A stretch of 64,000 bases of DNA from Acridotheres tristis. Taxonomy: Eukaryota; Chordata; Aves; Passeriformes; Sturnidae. Position numbers and translations under genes: made by a program. The stretch lies in assembly GCA_037013685.1 (NCBI GenBank), contig CM072899.1, positions 5,498,479 to 5,562,478 on the forward strand. The letters run 5' to 3'. Shown one piece after another: positions 13,942-25,896 of this stretch. The notes beneath the pieces are model-generated. The model had not been told where the DNA came from and did no database searches. It worked only from the letters and a program-made list of their open reading frames with translations. The first letter of the stretch is position 1, and every line of letters starts with the position of its first letter.

Positions 13942-14333
13942 CACAACACAGTTCCTATAGTCACAGCTCTGTAGCAGCACTTCTTGGAAAATCATTCTAG
14001 GAAGACTGGATGAGCTGTCTCAGCTTTCAGAAAAAAACTGGAGCAACAACATTCAGCTCAGAAAAACCATCAGCAATAGGTGAGATGGGGATGATCTGGT
14101 TTTTGAGACTTAGGATCAAGGCAAAGAACTTGTTGAAGGCAGGATTCCTCTCTTGCATAAGGTGGGATGCTAAGAGAGAATCCTTCCCTTGGGACTGTGT
14201 CTGAAGGGTCCAAATTCTGCTGGAGTTGGAAATTTGGGAGTTACTGTTGTTCCTCAGCTGTGGGCTGCCTGCAGAGTGGAGGGGCAGGTTTCTCCATGTG
14301 TTGGATGCAGTGCAGGGAAGCACTGATTGTCCA

Positions 14334-14354
14334 GGGTCAGGGTTAGGGTTAGGT
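14334..14354. repeat. Short telomere-like motif (TTAGGG)n
   Basis: GGGTCAGGGTTAGGGTTAGG contains about two and a half TTAGGG units plus one decayed unit. It is too short to be a functional telomere and is either an interstitial telomeric relic or chance. Confidence 0.6.
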
Positions 14355-16009
14355 AGAACACACATTTCAGCACAGTTTATGTTGGTTTTTTTTTTACCCA
14401 ATCACCCTTCAGATTTCAAAATGGTGCATAAACTAACTTTTCACTGATGCAACTTTTCACCTGCTGCATCAGTGACAAAATTGTTTCCACAGAAACTGAT
14501 TTCCTCTAAAGACCAACATCAAAAAGCCAAAATCAAATAAATGGCATGAAATAGAATGTGATGGTGCAGATGCTCTATCTTTATGATTATTGTCACTCAT
14601 GGGGGGAAAATCCATGTAGGACATTCCTATCTCTGGCACCCATTGGAGATGTTGTCACTTCAAGCTCACAGCAGTGAAGCCTTTAGAGGCTCCCACACCA
14701 TTTCCTATTAATTTTTATTCCCTTTTTTCCCTATCACACATACCAGTTTTCCATGCATGCTTCATACACGTTTTTATCATAACAGTTTCAAACAAACTTC
14801 CCTTATCTTGCTGCTGTTCTCCAGTCCAGAGTTTTTAAAGCTCTAGTGTACCTTTCCTATCCGGAGCTACAATAAAAGTGTTCTCTCTTTTTTTACCTTT
14901 TTAATATTTTTAAAGGATTTTGTGAATTTTGATTGCGTTTTGTAAATATGTGAAAAGGGAAAACTTTTATTTCCTGTCTTTTGAAATAATTCTTGTGTAG
15001 ATTCTGATAAATTGGACCTGGCAGAAATGCCTTCATTTTGTTCTTCTGTCAAACTTCTGTGTCTGAATAAATCAAAGAAAACATCAAAAATAATGGAGGC
15101 AGGGGGTGAAAGGGTTATAGGGAAGTGGTAAAAAATTATACTCCCTGGGAGGAGGGACATGCTGAGCATTTTGAAGTGTATAAAAGGTCTAAACATGAAG
15201 GAGGGAATATATTTATTTAATCTTAGTAAAACTAGAACTAATCATTTTTTAAAACAAAGAGAAGTGACTATCATAAAAAAAATAAAATTCTACCAGCAGG
15301 AGCTATAGTGTGAGACTTTGATCCTGAAATTAATGTGGTATGTGCCCTTCCTGGTGAGGCAAGGAGTCTGCTGAGTAGGTTCTTCCCTTACTCAGTCTGC
15401 ATTTCTGTTTGCAGAGTCCTGCCAAAAATCACTTCACATTTGAAATAAAGTACAAGGCATCTATCTGGAAAACTTTAAAAGTAAGTAGGCTGAAAAAGGA
15501 AAGATATTCCATGGTCTGTCAAGTAACTGGAACTCCTTGCAGGTAATTTTTGGGGTTGAATTGGTGATCTGGTTGCATGCACAGAAGATGGCAGGTGGTA
15601 AATGCTGTTTCCATAGGCTGTGATAAAATTCCAGATGTGCATCTGGAAACAGGATCTGGTCTTCTCTCAGTATGCCCAAACTTTGGCAGGAGTGACTTGT
15701 ACAGTTCCTCCCTCTTCTTCTGAGTCTTCATCCTTTCCCATGTGGGAATTTGTATTCCTAACGTCTTCCCATTCCTCATTTATGGATTGTCCTTTCAGCC
15801 CTTGCTGGGTTTGCAGTGGCCCTTCTGAACACAGAGCCAAATGCACCTCCCTGGCAGGAAGTGGCAACCAAGTCCATCTTTGTTCAACACTTTGCTGGTG
15901 GGGGAAGCAGAGACTCTGGAAAGATAATGAAAAAAAGTAATGAAAAAAAAGTAATGAAATGGGAATGGTGTCATTTAGTGCCAGCGCCAGGGGTTCAATC
16001 TATTCACTT

Positions 16010-16062
16010 GAGTTGGACTCGATGATCCATGTGGGTCCCTTACAACTCAGAATATTCTGGGA
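16010..16062 (+). mobile_element. Short CR1 LINE 3' tail
   Basis: The words GAGTTGGACTCGATGATCC and GTGGGTCCCTTACAACTCAG followed by AATATTCTGG match the last 50 bp or so of a CR1 subfamily (consensus-like 'GTGGGTCCCTTCCAACTCAG'). Only the tail is recognisable; upstream sequence is unassigned. Confidence 0.75.
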
Positions 16063-17174
16063 AGATGTGTATGGGTGAGCTTTGGTCAGGCTTGAGTTGT
16101 GGCTTTTATGCTATTTTGTTGTAAAAGATTGTTAAAAACTCCCCAGCTCTTCTTGAAATGTATTCAATACTTGGGGGAAAAAGTCAATGTCAAAGCATCA
16201 GTGTCCAAGGCTGAAGGGTCCCAAGATTTGGATCCCAAAGTTGCTTTGAGAAGATCAGGGCTTGTCAGTCTTTGGACAGAGCCATGACACAGACTTGCCC
16301 ACACTGTTTTCCTTTGATTTGCATTGGATATTACCTTTTTTAGAGTTAATGTTTTGAAGTTAATCTCTTTGCTTGTAGCTTTTATAGCAGAAAGGAAGTG
16401 ATACACTTCTGTCTATGCCTATTAATTTTCTATCTTTATTTCCCGGTCAACACACACCACATTTCTGCCTTATCTTAAAAGCAAGGCTTTGCTGGTGCTG
16501 GAGTAAATATTCTAATTGAATCCCTCCAGTTGGCACTCTAATAGCTTGTCAATTTGTTCACATTTGACAGCCAGCCCTGCTGCCTTCACAACTAATGCTC
16601 GTTGAGTGCCAATATAAATGAGCATGATAATAGTCTGATATTATGTCTAGTCTTTTTCTAAATTTAATGTCAACATTTTTCTGACTCTGTTGTGGTGTGG
16701 TGTTTTCTTCAAAGAAAATGATTGAGGAATAATGAAATCTTGCTGTGTTTGTCATATGACGCTGAACCCTACAAAGAATTTTTCATTTTCTTGTGAACAT
16801 CAGAGTTGTGAACACTTTGTAGAACATGTCCTATTAAGTAGAGCATTACAATAAGGAAAGAGTGTAAAACTTGATGTCCATTTAAAGGAATAAGAGAAAA
16901 GGGGAAAAAAAAAGGTGAAGAAAGGCTACCCTTTAGATGATTGATGGGCTGCCCAGATCAAATGTGTCTAAATTAGATATTTTTGTATAATTGACCTTCT
17001 GAATGGATATAGATTGTGTGATTGATGTTGTCACTATTTAAAGACGGGCTTGGGTTTTTTACTATTTTTGATGGCTTGTTCTGTTGGCATTCAGGAACAA
17101 TAGAGCAAATAATTTGTCATGACATTTTAAAAGACTAATAAATGGTGTGGAGGAAAGGTGATGAGTTGTGATGG

Positions 17175-17362
17175 TTGTAAGAGTGCTGAAGCCCCGGCAC
17201 AGGTGCCCAGAGAAGCTGTGGCTGCCCCTGGATCCCTGGCAGGCAAGGACAGGTTGGACACTTGGAGCAGCCTGGGATAATGGAAGGTGTCCCTGCCCAT
17301 GGCAGGGAGTGGTACTAGGTGAGCATTTGAGTCCCTCTGACCCAAAGCATTCAGTGATTAGA
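17175..17362 (+). mobile_element. CR1 LINE fragment, 3' end
   Basis: The CR1 landmarks are in order: GCACAGGTGCCCAGAGAAGC, TGTGGCTGCCCCTGGATCCC, GACAGGTTGGACACTTGGAG, CAGCCTGGGATAATGGAAGG and CTGCCCATGGCAGGGAG, then CCCAAAGCATTCAGTGATT. The element is in sense orientation, truncated at the 5' end and diverged. Minus-strand open frames across it are antisense CR1. Confidence 0.9.
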
Positions 17363-17999
17363 ATGATTTTTATATGCTGTACCACTTCAGTGTACAAAAT
17401 TATGTACAAAAGAATGCTGAGTTTAAAAGGCTCTGGGGAAGAGTTTTGTTGTAATTGCTTTTGTTGAAGAATGGAATAGAAACCTGGGCTGAAGTCAAGG
17501 TCTCTCCATCCTCATCCTACAGTAGAAGTCTTCCTTTCCTTAAGCAGTTTTAACCTAAACAGGTAAAGAATGAGAAGAAGAAGCTTTCTGGAAGTGGCAA
17601 TACTCTCCCAAGTTACCTAAAGGCAGAGCTGTGTTAGAAACCAGGCTGTGTGCCCTGAGTTGTGCAATTCCACATCCTCCACTGCAGTCTCCTGCTGGGC
17701 TGAGGGAGAACACCTATTTATAGAGGTGTCAAAGACATGCTGGCTGAAGAAGGTTTGGTATCCATATTTTGACAGGAAAGGAGATGTTATTTATTAGTGC
17801 CCAAAACAAATAGATGCAAATAAACATAAATAAATGCTAGTCTTTGGTAAAGACTAGAGTCTTTGGATTCTCCCTGTAAAATGAAGTCATTTTCATCTCA
17901 TCTGTCTGCTGTGTTGAAATAGAGATCTGTGAAGAGAAAAAGGTTACTTTTTGAGATTTAATGCCCTGAAAATTTACAGGCTTGATGCTTAAGCAGTAA

Positions 18000-18470
18000 T
18001 AAGTGAAGCATTAAGGCATTTCTTGTGGATTAATGACTGGCTGGGAGGAGTTGATGGTTTGAAGAATAGCTGAGGACCATTAACCTCCACTGGTCATTAA
18101 TCTTCAAAGGCTGCCTTGAATACTGAGGTCATTATTGCTATGGAAAATAAATATTTGAGGAGGGGGAGAGAGGAAGGATTATACAGATTTCTAAAATATA
18201 TGGTTTGAATGGTTTAGTAGCTCTCCTATCATATGTCATTGTAGGTGGACAGTCACTAATATTATTAGGCCTACAGGATTGATAATAGCTTTGAATTTTC
18301 ACTGCTGAGGTTGCTTTTATTTTATTCACTAATTCAACTGTAAAATTCGTAACATCAGGATAAATACAGTTGTAGAAATGTGACTGTAGGGTGTGTACAG
18401 CTGTGTGGTCAGAGAGCTGGCCATGTAATGGAGCTTCTAACATTGTTTTCATGTTTAAAGGAGATGTCGT
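18000..18470. other. Possible conserved non-coding element (intronic)
   Basis: A balanced AT-rich block without repeats, carrying CATTAAC, GTCATTAATC, ACTAATATTATTAGG and TTGATAATAGC words. Its texture resembles vertebrate enhancers, but conservation cannot be judged from one sequence. The 113-residue minus-strand open frame across it has no recognisable family. Confidence 0.3.
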
Positions 18471-19254
18471 GGCTTCCACTAAAACCCTTTGTTCTGCAGC
18501 CCCTTCCCCTGTTCAGGCACATGGTGGGTACATGCCTGTGTCTTATTTCCCTGCCAAAGGATGTACCTTCCCTTCATTTCAGTGCTCAGCAGCGTTATTC
18601 TCAGCAGTTCTTCACAGCATAACGTGATGTAGCATTTCATTTACTGCAAGTCAGCTTTGCTGTGTGGATGAAAAGGGCTCAAAGTGGCCTGTGTGCCTCA
18701 AACACAAGTGAAAATCAAGCTGGCAGTCCTGCTGCTGTTCACAATTCCTTGCCTTCAGCTGCAGGACAGAGAACAGTGACACCTGGAAGAGTGGATGCAA
18801 ATTTGCAGTCTTACCTGGAAATGGTTCTTTCCAGCAACCTCCCAAATGCACTGCTTTTATGGGCTCTTTGTCCCAAATTCAGCATGTGAGGAGCGTTTGT
18901 GCTATTAAAGGGGAAACGTCAGATGAAAATCTGCTCATTTTTATCTTTGTTAGGGTTACAAAACTGAACAAATTCATAAGCAAAACATTTGGGACAGGGG
19001 TTCTTCCTTTCTTTGCTCCATTCAGCACAATTTTCCATATATCCTTAATTTCTTTTCCAGGTTGAAATCCCCTGCTTTTGTGTCCTGCCATCAAAATGAG
19101 CTGTCAAGGGAGCAGCTGATGGACGTGCTGATGATCAGCCACCCTGCTACCCTAGGGTTAAAACAAATGCATGTCAGTAATATGCCAAAAGTGTTGAGGT
19201 ACATGGAGGTTATACAACCCCAAATCTGTATGGCTTCTTGAGAGAGACTGGAAG

Positions 19255-19450
19255 ATTAGGAAAGAAATTTAAGATCATCTAGTCTGACTTCCCACAAACA
19301 TTTGACCAAAAATCCCTGCCTTGAGGTCAGAGTTCTGTGATTGAATTAGCATATGCCTTTTTTAGAAGAAATTCTCAGTCTTCATCATCAGTTTAGGCAG
19401 ATAGCACATCTATTCCTGGAAGCTTTTCCATAGTTAACCTGTGTAGTTTG
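19255..19450 (-). mobile_element. Possible old CR1 fragment (minus orientation)
   Basis: AAGATCATCTAGTCTGACTT followed by CCCACAAACATTTGACC resembles the reverse complement of an ancient CR1 3' end (consensus-like 'ATCTAGTCTGACCTCC'). Divergence is high and the far boundary is arbitrary. A repeat-library search would decide it. Confidence 0.45.
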
Positions 19451-19971
19451 TTGTTACCTTTGAAGTATTAGCTGTCTCCTGTCAAAGTTACTCTGTGGTG
19501 TTCCACTGACTGCTGTAATAGAATGAGTTTCGTAAGTGAGTTTTTGATATTCTGAGTAACTCCTCTAACTCCATTTTCTTGCAAAAAATCTGAGAATGTG
19601 AGACTTAAATTGAATTCTAAGAGGAGAAAAGACTGAGACAAGCATTGCTTTGTAGTCGTCATATTTTGCAATGGAAGGAGTATCCAGAAAGAAGAAACTT
19701 CATGTAGATAGCAACAGCAAAATTAAAAAGTAAAGACTTCTTTAATAGCTGTGCATAATATCAAATTTGAAAGTGTGACAGAGATGCTGAAAGTCCTTTT
19801 TCTGGTTCACTTTGTAAAATCTGCCTCTTCCTACTAAAACATTTTAAATGGGAGACTTTACCTCAAGTGAAAGATGAATTAATCAATTTAAGCCTAAGGC
19901 AAGACAAGGTATATGTCAAGTTACAAGTTTTTGGTGAAAAGCTGTCTGCTGCTGGGGTTGATGTGTGCAAG

Positions 19972-19991
19972 TTGCATAGCAAGCTATGCAA
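19972..19991. repeat. Palindrome: 9-bp arms, 2-nt spacer
   Basis: TTGCATAGC (19972-19980) and GCTATGCAA (19983-19991) are exact complements around AA. It is intronic. Confidence 0.9.
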
Positions 19992-22900
19992 TGGAATTGA
20001 AAACTTAGGAATAAATACGTGTCTGGTGTTGAAAAGTGAATGAAACAGACTTGCACTGACACTTAGTGCTCCCAGGAAAGACTTTTTCTTGTAGGAATGA
20101 AAAATTAATGAGAAACAGGCGACAATTGCAGCATCACGTTATACTGAAAACTGCTACCTGTAGCTTTTTCATAATTGGGAAGCCAAAATAGCTATCCAGA
20201 AATCAATACAACGGGTTTTGTTTCTTTGAGGGCTTGTACACATTTAAGTCTTTACCATTTGCAGCCGTGTGCAGTGTTTGAACAGTGTTCATGCATTTTT
20301 GGATATTTTTTTTTTGAATGAACTAACATGCTTTTAGAAGAATGCTTTCAAATGCTTGCCATACATGGGAAGGCCTGAAAATAACCAGTGAGTGAAGTAA
20401 AAACCCAAACATCCTGGTGACATCCACATTCAGCAATACACAGACTGAACTATTGCATCATTCTGTGCTTTAAAACAGTTTGTCCTACCTACATTGCAAC
20501 CCATGACTGTAGCTAAATGTAGATCCTGACCTAGGAGTTGTATGGATTGTGATTTAACAATAAGCAAATTCTTGTTTGTTTAGCTGTAAAATGTTTGAAA
20601 GAATTCCATTTCATTCCTCACATGAAGCATTATTATCTTTGAGCATTCACAGCTCTGCCATTACATGGGTTTGTGGAGTTCATTTGTCAAATAAGACATG
20701 TGGGGCATAAAGTAGGGCTGTAATTCCTCAGTGTTGGGTGTGGTGGAAGGCTTTGGGCAGACACAAGAAGGACTTGCTGGGTTTTGACTTCAAAGCCAGA
20801 AGAGTGGACAATTATTTCAGAAGTAGCTTTGTAACTTGTGTGAATTTTGTACCAGAGGGAGAGCAGCAAGCTCTCAATGTAGAACTGCTGTAGCATTTTC
20901 TGTGTTCTCCAGAAGTCATTTTCACAGTTGCTGCCATAGGAGAAAATCAGGGATATTGGATTTGCTGAAGTCTTGGTAATCAAAGCCTAGCAGGTAATAA
21001 TAGAGCCTGGCTATGATGGTGATTAACTAAACCAAAGTTGTTTTGTAGGAAGGGAGATTTTATGGAAACATGAAGTGCAGGCCAGAAAATAACTGAGGTG
21101 ATGGCATTGAATGAGGGCTCTTTATAAGTTAGTGCAAAAAGCAGTGGCCAGTTTGACATGTGAGTATTTAGACCAAGAGTCCAAACATCCTGGTGAAAGT
21201 CAACTGTCCTGTCCTTGGGCTTGCCTTGGCAATTTGCATTAAAGGGTGATGTTGGCTAAGCCTCCTCTGAAACACCAATACTGAGAATTTGCTGTACTCC
21301 AAGTCCTTGAAGGAAAAGAATACAGAATCCATAAACACAGGACACGAGCAAAAATATTGCCAATTTGGATCAGAACTGTCATCTCTGCAAGTTATTATAT
21401 CTCTGATAATAACCTTTAGCAGATGGCTAATTAACAGAGAAGGGTTAAAGAAAGCCCTGAAGGGGCAATTATGAACCAAAAATAAAACATTCAGATTTCC
21501 TGAAATTTATTTTCTTTTAATTTACTAAAATGTTGTGTTGACTTTCAATTATAAAATCCATATGCTTGGAGTGGTTAAATATATTTGTAAAGATGGATGT
21601 AAATTTATAATTTAATAGCAATGGCTTATTTTAAATGGTTTCATATAACTCTGTACTTTTGATACTGGTGGCTATAAAAGAATGTTCTCTTTATGTGAAT
21701 GAGTGAATATATTCATTGGATAAGGATTAATGAAATTCAAGTATATTTATATTGTTGGCTCTGTCATGTACCACACCTGTTCATATTTGAATCCGTTGCA
21801 ATGAAGTTCTGCACGAGATTTTTTTGTTGTCTCTGCTGAACTGAATATTTGTAAACCTATAGAAAAATGAAGAAATTTGCATGTGTATTTTGATGCTTTC
21901 TTATCCAAACTTGATTATCTGAGCTTTGAGCAGGTTTTGGTTTCTTTGACAGGATGAATAAACCACTCCCATGTACATTAATCTCGCTGCTCTACTTGAG
22001 CAGAGGAATTAATTCACAGGTGAAAAAGTGCAGGAACTGATAAATCAGATCGTTTCAATATTGCTGTACTGTTGTTCCCTCTGTTTTCCATCAACTAAAA
22101 TCAGTTAATTTTCTTCAGACCACTGGTTCTATCACCCCTCACCTTTCTAGAGAACTTTTACATATTTTAAATTAAACTTTGAGACGTTCACTGGTAGATA
22201 TCTGCCAAAGTGAAAACTGACCCTTTTCATTTTGCACTTTGCTTTCCAAATCCAGTTTTATTCTTAATCTCTGGCAAAGCTGTTTCTTCCACATTGAGTT
22301 ACTCCTTTGGCAACATCTTCCAAAGGGACCTTTACAAATAATTGTGAATTTCAGTGATAATCCATTAGTGGCCATAATTTGCTGACACAGTTCATTCTTT
22401 AATTCTGAATTCCAAGGCCTTTTGATATATTTTTAATCACATATTTGGGGTTTGTCATCTGATAGAAAAATCAAGAAATAATGACTATAAAGTATTTGAG
22501 TGTTTATGAGAGAAGTACTGACTATTTCAACAAGGATCTATCACATTTTTTCCAGTGCTTCTCATTTCTGATTTACATCAATTTTGTCTGCAGCAATGTG
22601 TTGCCTGGAGTTGTGACTGGTAATCATTGTGTTTCTGAGATACTTTCTGATACAAAGCACATGCTTTGATCATGTGCTCACAGAGGATTTTGTGAAAAAT
22701 CTATTTAATTCTATGTGATCAGAATAGTCCCAAATGAAAGGAGCAATGCAGTAATCACGGCACCATTTACCTTAGCTTTAATTTGTTGATTTTTTTCCCT
22801 GTTTAAGTATAAATTCTTCTTTATGCAGTTTAAGTAGTGTTTCCCTCTTGGTTTTGTAGCACAACTGAGGAGAGCATTTTTCTTCATTGATATGAACAGC

Positions 22901-24239
22901 AGTTTTCACTCTGTTAAAGTGTTTCTGGTGAATTACATACAATAGTGCAGATTTAAACACACAATTTTTTTTTACTGCTTAGTGAAAGTCCTTGGAGGTT
23001 TAGATATGCTTCTAATTTGGATCAAAATTGGAACTAGTCATAAGTTTTCTAGGCCAAAGATATTTTCTTGATACACTACTTCTGATGCTTCTTAAATTTT
23101 TCATCCAGGTTATGTTTAATTCTGAACCAGCATTTCAGGAAATGCCAGGGAACAGCCCATTGGTTTTTCTGTTAGGTATGATATAGGACTTTTTGGGTGT
23201 CTTGAAGCAAAGTCTTGAAACATTTCCCAGTTGTTTGTGGAATCAATTAAATTTGTAGGCTCAAGCTGAGGGACTAATTCAAAAATGTTTGCCAGTTTGC
23301 AACTGGCAGAGGATTATAAATGAGTGTATCTGTCAGCTGCAGACACTGGAGACAAACAACAAAGTGAAACTTTGATAACAAATGTTTTATTATCTGTTGT
23401 CATTCAAGAATCATTCTTGTTGACTCCATGGATTATAAAGTTAAATTATTTCTCCACCTTTCCCACTTCTCTTCCCATAACACCAAGGCAATACTGTACA
23501 TGAGTTACAGGTATCTAAACAAAATCATTGATTTTTAAGTTACTGTATTAAATTTCTGGAGCAATCTCACGTTAAGTCTGTAAGAAATTCTGTGTTTTGT
23601 TAGTTCAAGGTTCATTATAATGAAAAAGATCTTTCAGAAGCAGGTGGCATCAATGCTGTTCTGTCTAGGTCTTGGCACATCTTCCATGTCCTGCATTGTG
23701 TGTGTTGTAGTTTTTGCTTGTTTATTTTACCAGCAATTTTTTTCTGTCAAAGATGTCACTTGGTCACATATTACTTTTATTCTATTTGAATGTACTAAGC
23801 TTGTAAAGATCTTGTACATTTATTTTTCCCATTGAAGTGGATAAAAAAGCATTCAATTGCTGCCATTGCATTCAGAATCATATTCAAGCAGCAGATTACA
23901 ATTCTGGTCTATTTTGGATTAATATAATATTCCCACAAAGGATTTAGTCTTTTCCCATGAGCAATACAGTTTCCTCTGTCTTCATATTGACTGCTGATTG
24001 TTGGCATTTCAGAAGATTAAAGTAAGGTCTTACAGGGAGTGCAATCATAAAGCTTTTCAGATCTAAACATCTTGTTGATATAGAAAACAAAAAGTCTTGC
24101 AAATTATTTAAGCCTGAAATTAAATAAGTTCTACTGAGTATTTTTTTATATCTGAAACTCAGCCTTTCAAAGTAAGACAGGATTTCAAGAAGTTAATTCC
24201 AGTGACAACTTTTCACAGCTTAAGAATTACCTTATTTTC

Positions 24240-24860
24240 CAGAATTAGTCTTAACCCGTGGCCTTTAACATTTTACCCACTCGGGCAGGCATTTTTCAAT
24301 TTATAAGAGGGGCAGCATCGTAGCAGTGAACATAGACAGGGAAGCCTGCAATTAATAGATAACCTGAAACAATAGTTTTAATAGCCCATGATTGAGCGTA
24401 TTTAATAAGTAAGGAGATTTTCCCACTTTAAACAAAGAATAAGAGAATGTGTGTGGGATTAGCAGTTTGCATCAGGGGAATGCCATTGTCTGAGCTGAAA
24501 AGAGCTGCACATCTGTAGATAGTTGATAATTCAGATAATTATTCATTTATGTGTAGCTGACTGTTTCATAATAAGAGGGGGTACAAGTTTGGGGGTTTAT
24601 TTTTTCTGACTGGATAGGGAAATGATTAATTACAGAGCTGTATTTCGTGTCAAGTTGTGAATAAATATGTTTAGCATTCATATGGTTGTTTACAAACAGG
24701 AAACCCACACCGCTTGCCAACAGTTTGATTAAAAAAAAAATCATTCAATTCATCACTAATTCTCTGTAGGAAAGATCTTTGCATTTGTGTAGTTTGGCAT
24801 TTTATAATTAAATTCTTTTAAAACATTTTAATTAGGCAGAAGTAAACCAGAGTCCTTTTG
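24240..24860. other. Possible conserved non-coding element (intronic)
   Basis: A dense run of homeodomain-like words (GATTAATTACAG, CAATTAATAG, GATAATTATTCATTTATG, TTTTAATTAGGC), retained CpGs (AACCCGTGG, ACTCGGGC, ATCGTAG, GAGCG) in an otherwise CpG-poor intron, and no repeat signature. Enhancer-like by texture only. Confidence 0.35.
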
Positions 24861-25227
24861 TTTGCTCTTTGTAAACACTCGAAGGTGTCACTGAGGTGAG
24901 AGCTGTGAGAGTGCTGCAGGGTATCTTGGCTTTGAAGAGTGCTCAGCTTGAGGTTTGTAGTGTGTCCACACTGCATTGGGAGATGGCTTTATCAAATCAA
25001 ATAACAAATTCAGGAAACCCTTTTTCAGTTCAAGTTCCTTGACTATGTGTTGGTTCCCCAAAGTGTGGTAGAACTCTTTGGGCTGATGTCCCACACAAAT
25101 GCATTTGTGATGTTTTCCATGCATAAAAGAAGAACATCTGGAACAGGGACTTGGAGCAAAGCAGTTCAGTCATCACTTGGACAGATAGAATCTAGGCAGG
25201 AATCTCTGCTGTTGATGCTTGAAAAAG

Positions 25228-25690
25228 AAAAGGTGGGAAAGTCCAGGGGAGGCCCCAAAGAGGATCAGAGTGCTGGAGCATCTCTGCCCTGCAGACAGAC
25301 TGAGAGAGCTGGGGTTGTTCAGCCTGGAGAGGAGGAGGCTCCAGGGAGAGCTCAGAGCCCCTTCCAGTGCCCAAAGGGAATCCAAGAGAGCTGGAGAGGG
25401 ACTTTCTACAAGGGTGTGGAGTGACAGGACAAAGAGGAATGGCTTTAAACAGAGAGATGGTAGTTTTAGATCAGATATAAGAAATAACTTGTTCCCAGTG
25501 AGGGCAGTGAGGCCCTGGCACAGGGTGCCCAGAGCAGCTGTGGCTGTCCCTGGATCCCTGGAAGTGTCCAAGGCCAGGTTGGACAGGGCTTGGAGCAACC
25601 TGGGACAGTGAAAAGTGTCCCTGCCATGGCAGGGGGTGGAATAGGATGGGTTTTAAGTTCCCTTCCAACCCAAACCATTCCATGAATGAG
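25228..25690 (+). mobile_element. CR1 LINE fragment, longest in the window
   Basis: About 460 bp with a continuous CR1 3' region: GTCCAGGGGAGGCCCCAAAG, GAGAGAGCTGGGGTTGTTCA, GCCTGGAGAGGAGGAGGCTC, CTGGAGAGGGACTTTCTACA, AGATCAGATATAAGAAATAA, GGCACAGGGTGCCCAGAGCA, CAACCTGGGACAGTGAAAAG and TTCCCTTCCAACCCAAACC, ending with CATTCCATGAATG. It is better preserved than the other copies. Open frames of 125-141 residues on both strands across it are read-through of this element and not independent genes. Confidence 0.95.
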
Positions 25691-25877
25691 GTTATGGTGG
25701 GCCATTAAAGGCCTTGGAAGTGAAGCCAAGGCTGTCCTGGTTAATCAGCACTGTTGTTACAGACTGTGGCTCAGCTTGAAACACCCACTTGGAAATGTTT
25801 TTATTTAATCTCCCTTTTATGTAATTCCTCTTTAGCCACTACTGTGCACAAGTACTTTAAAAGTAATTAACAAAAAC

Positions 25878-25896
25878 TGCATGCAATGCATGCATT
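25878..25896. repeat. TGCATGCA alternating purine-pyrimidine cluster
   Basis: Two TGCATGCA octamers are separated by a single A, and AATGCATGCATT (25885-25896) is a perfect palindrome. Alternating purine and pyrimidine of this type can favour Z-DNA. It sits about 190 bp after the end of the long CR1 fragment. Confidence 0.85.

Noticed and set aside
15920..15965. Duplicated AAAAAAAGTAATGA words
   Set aside because: A simple two-copy slippage next to A runs; no further structure.
23290..23308. TGCCAGTT-TGC-AACTGGCA hairpin
   Set aside because: Arms of 8 bp are common by chance in 64 kb.
25173..25729. Open frames of 125-141 residues on both strands
   Set aside because: They lie on a CR1 3' fragment and have no intact reverse-transcriptase motifs.
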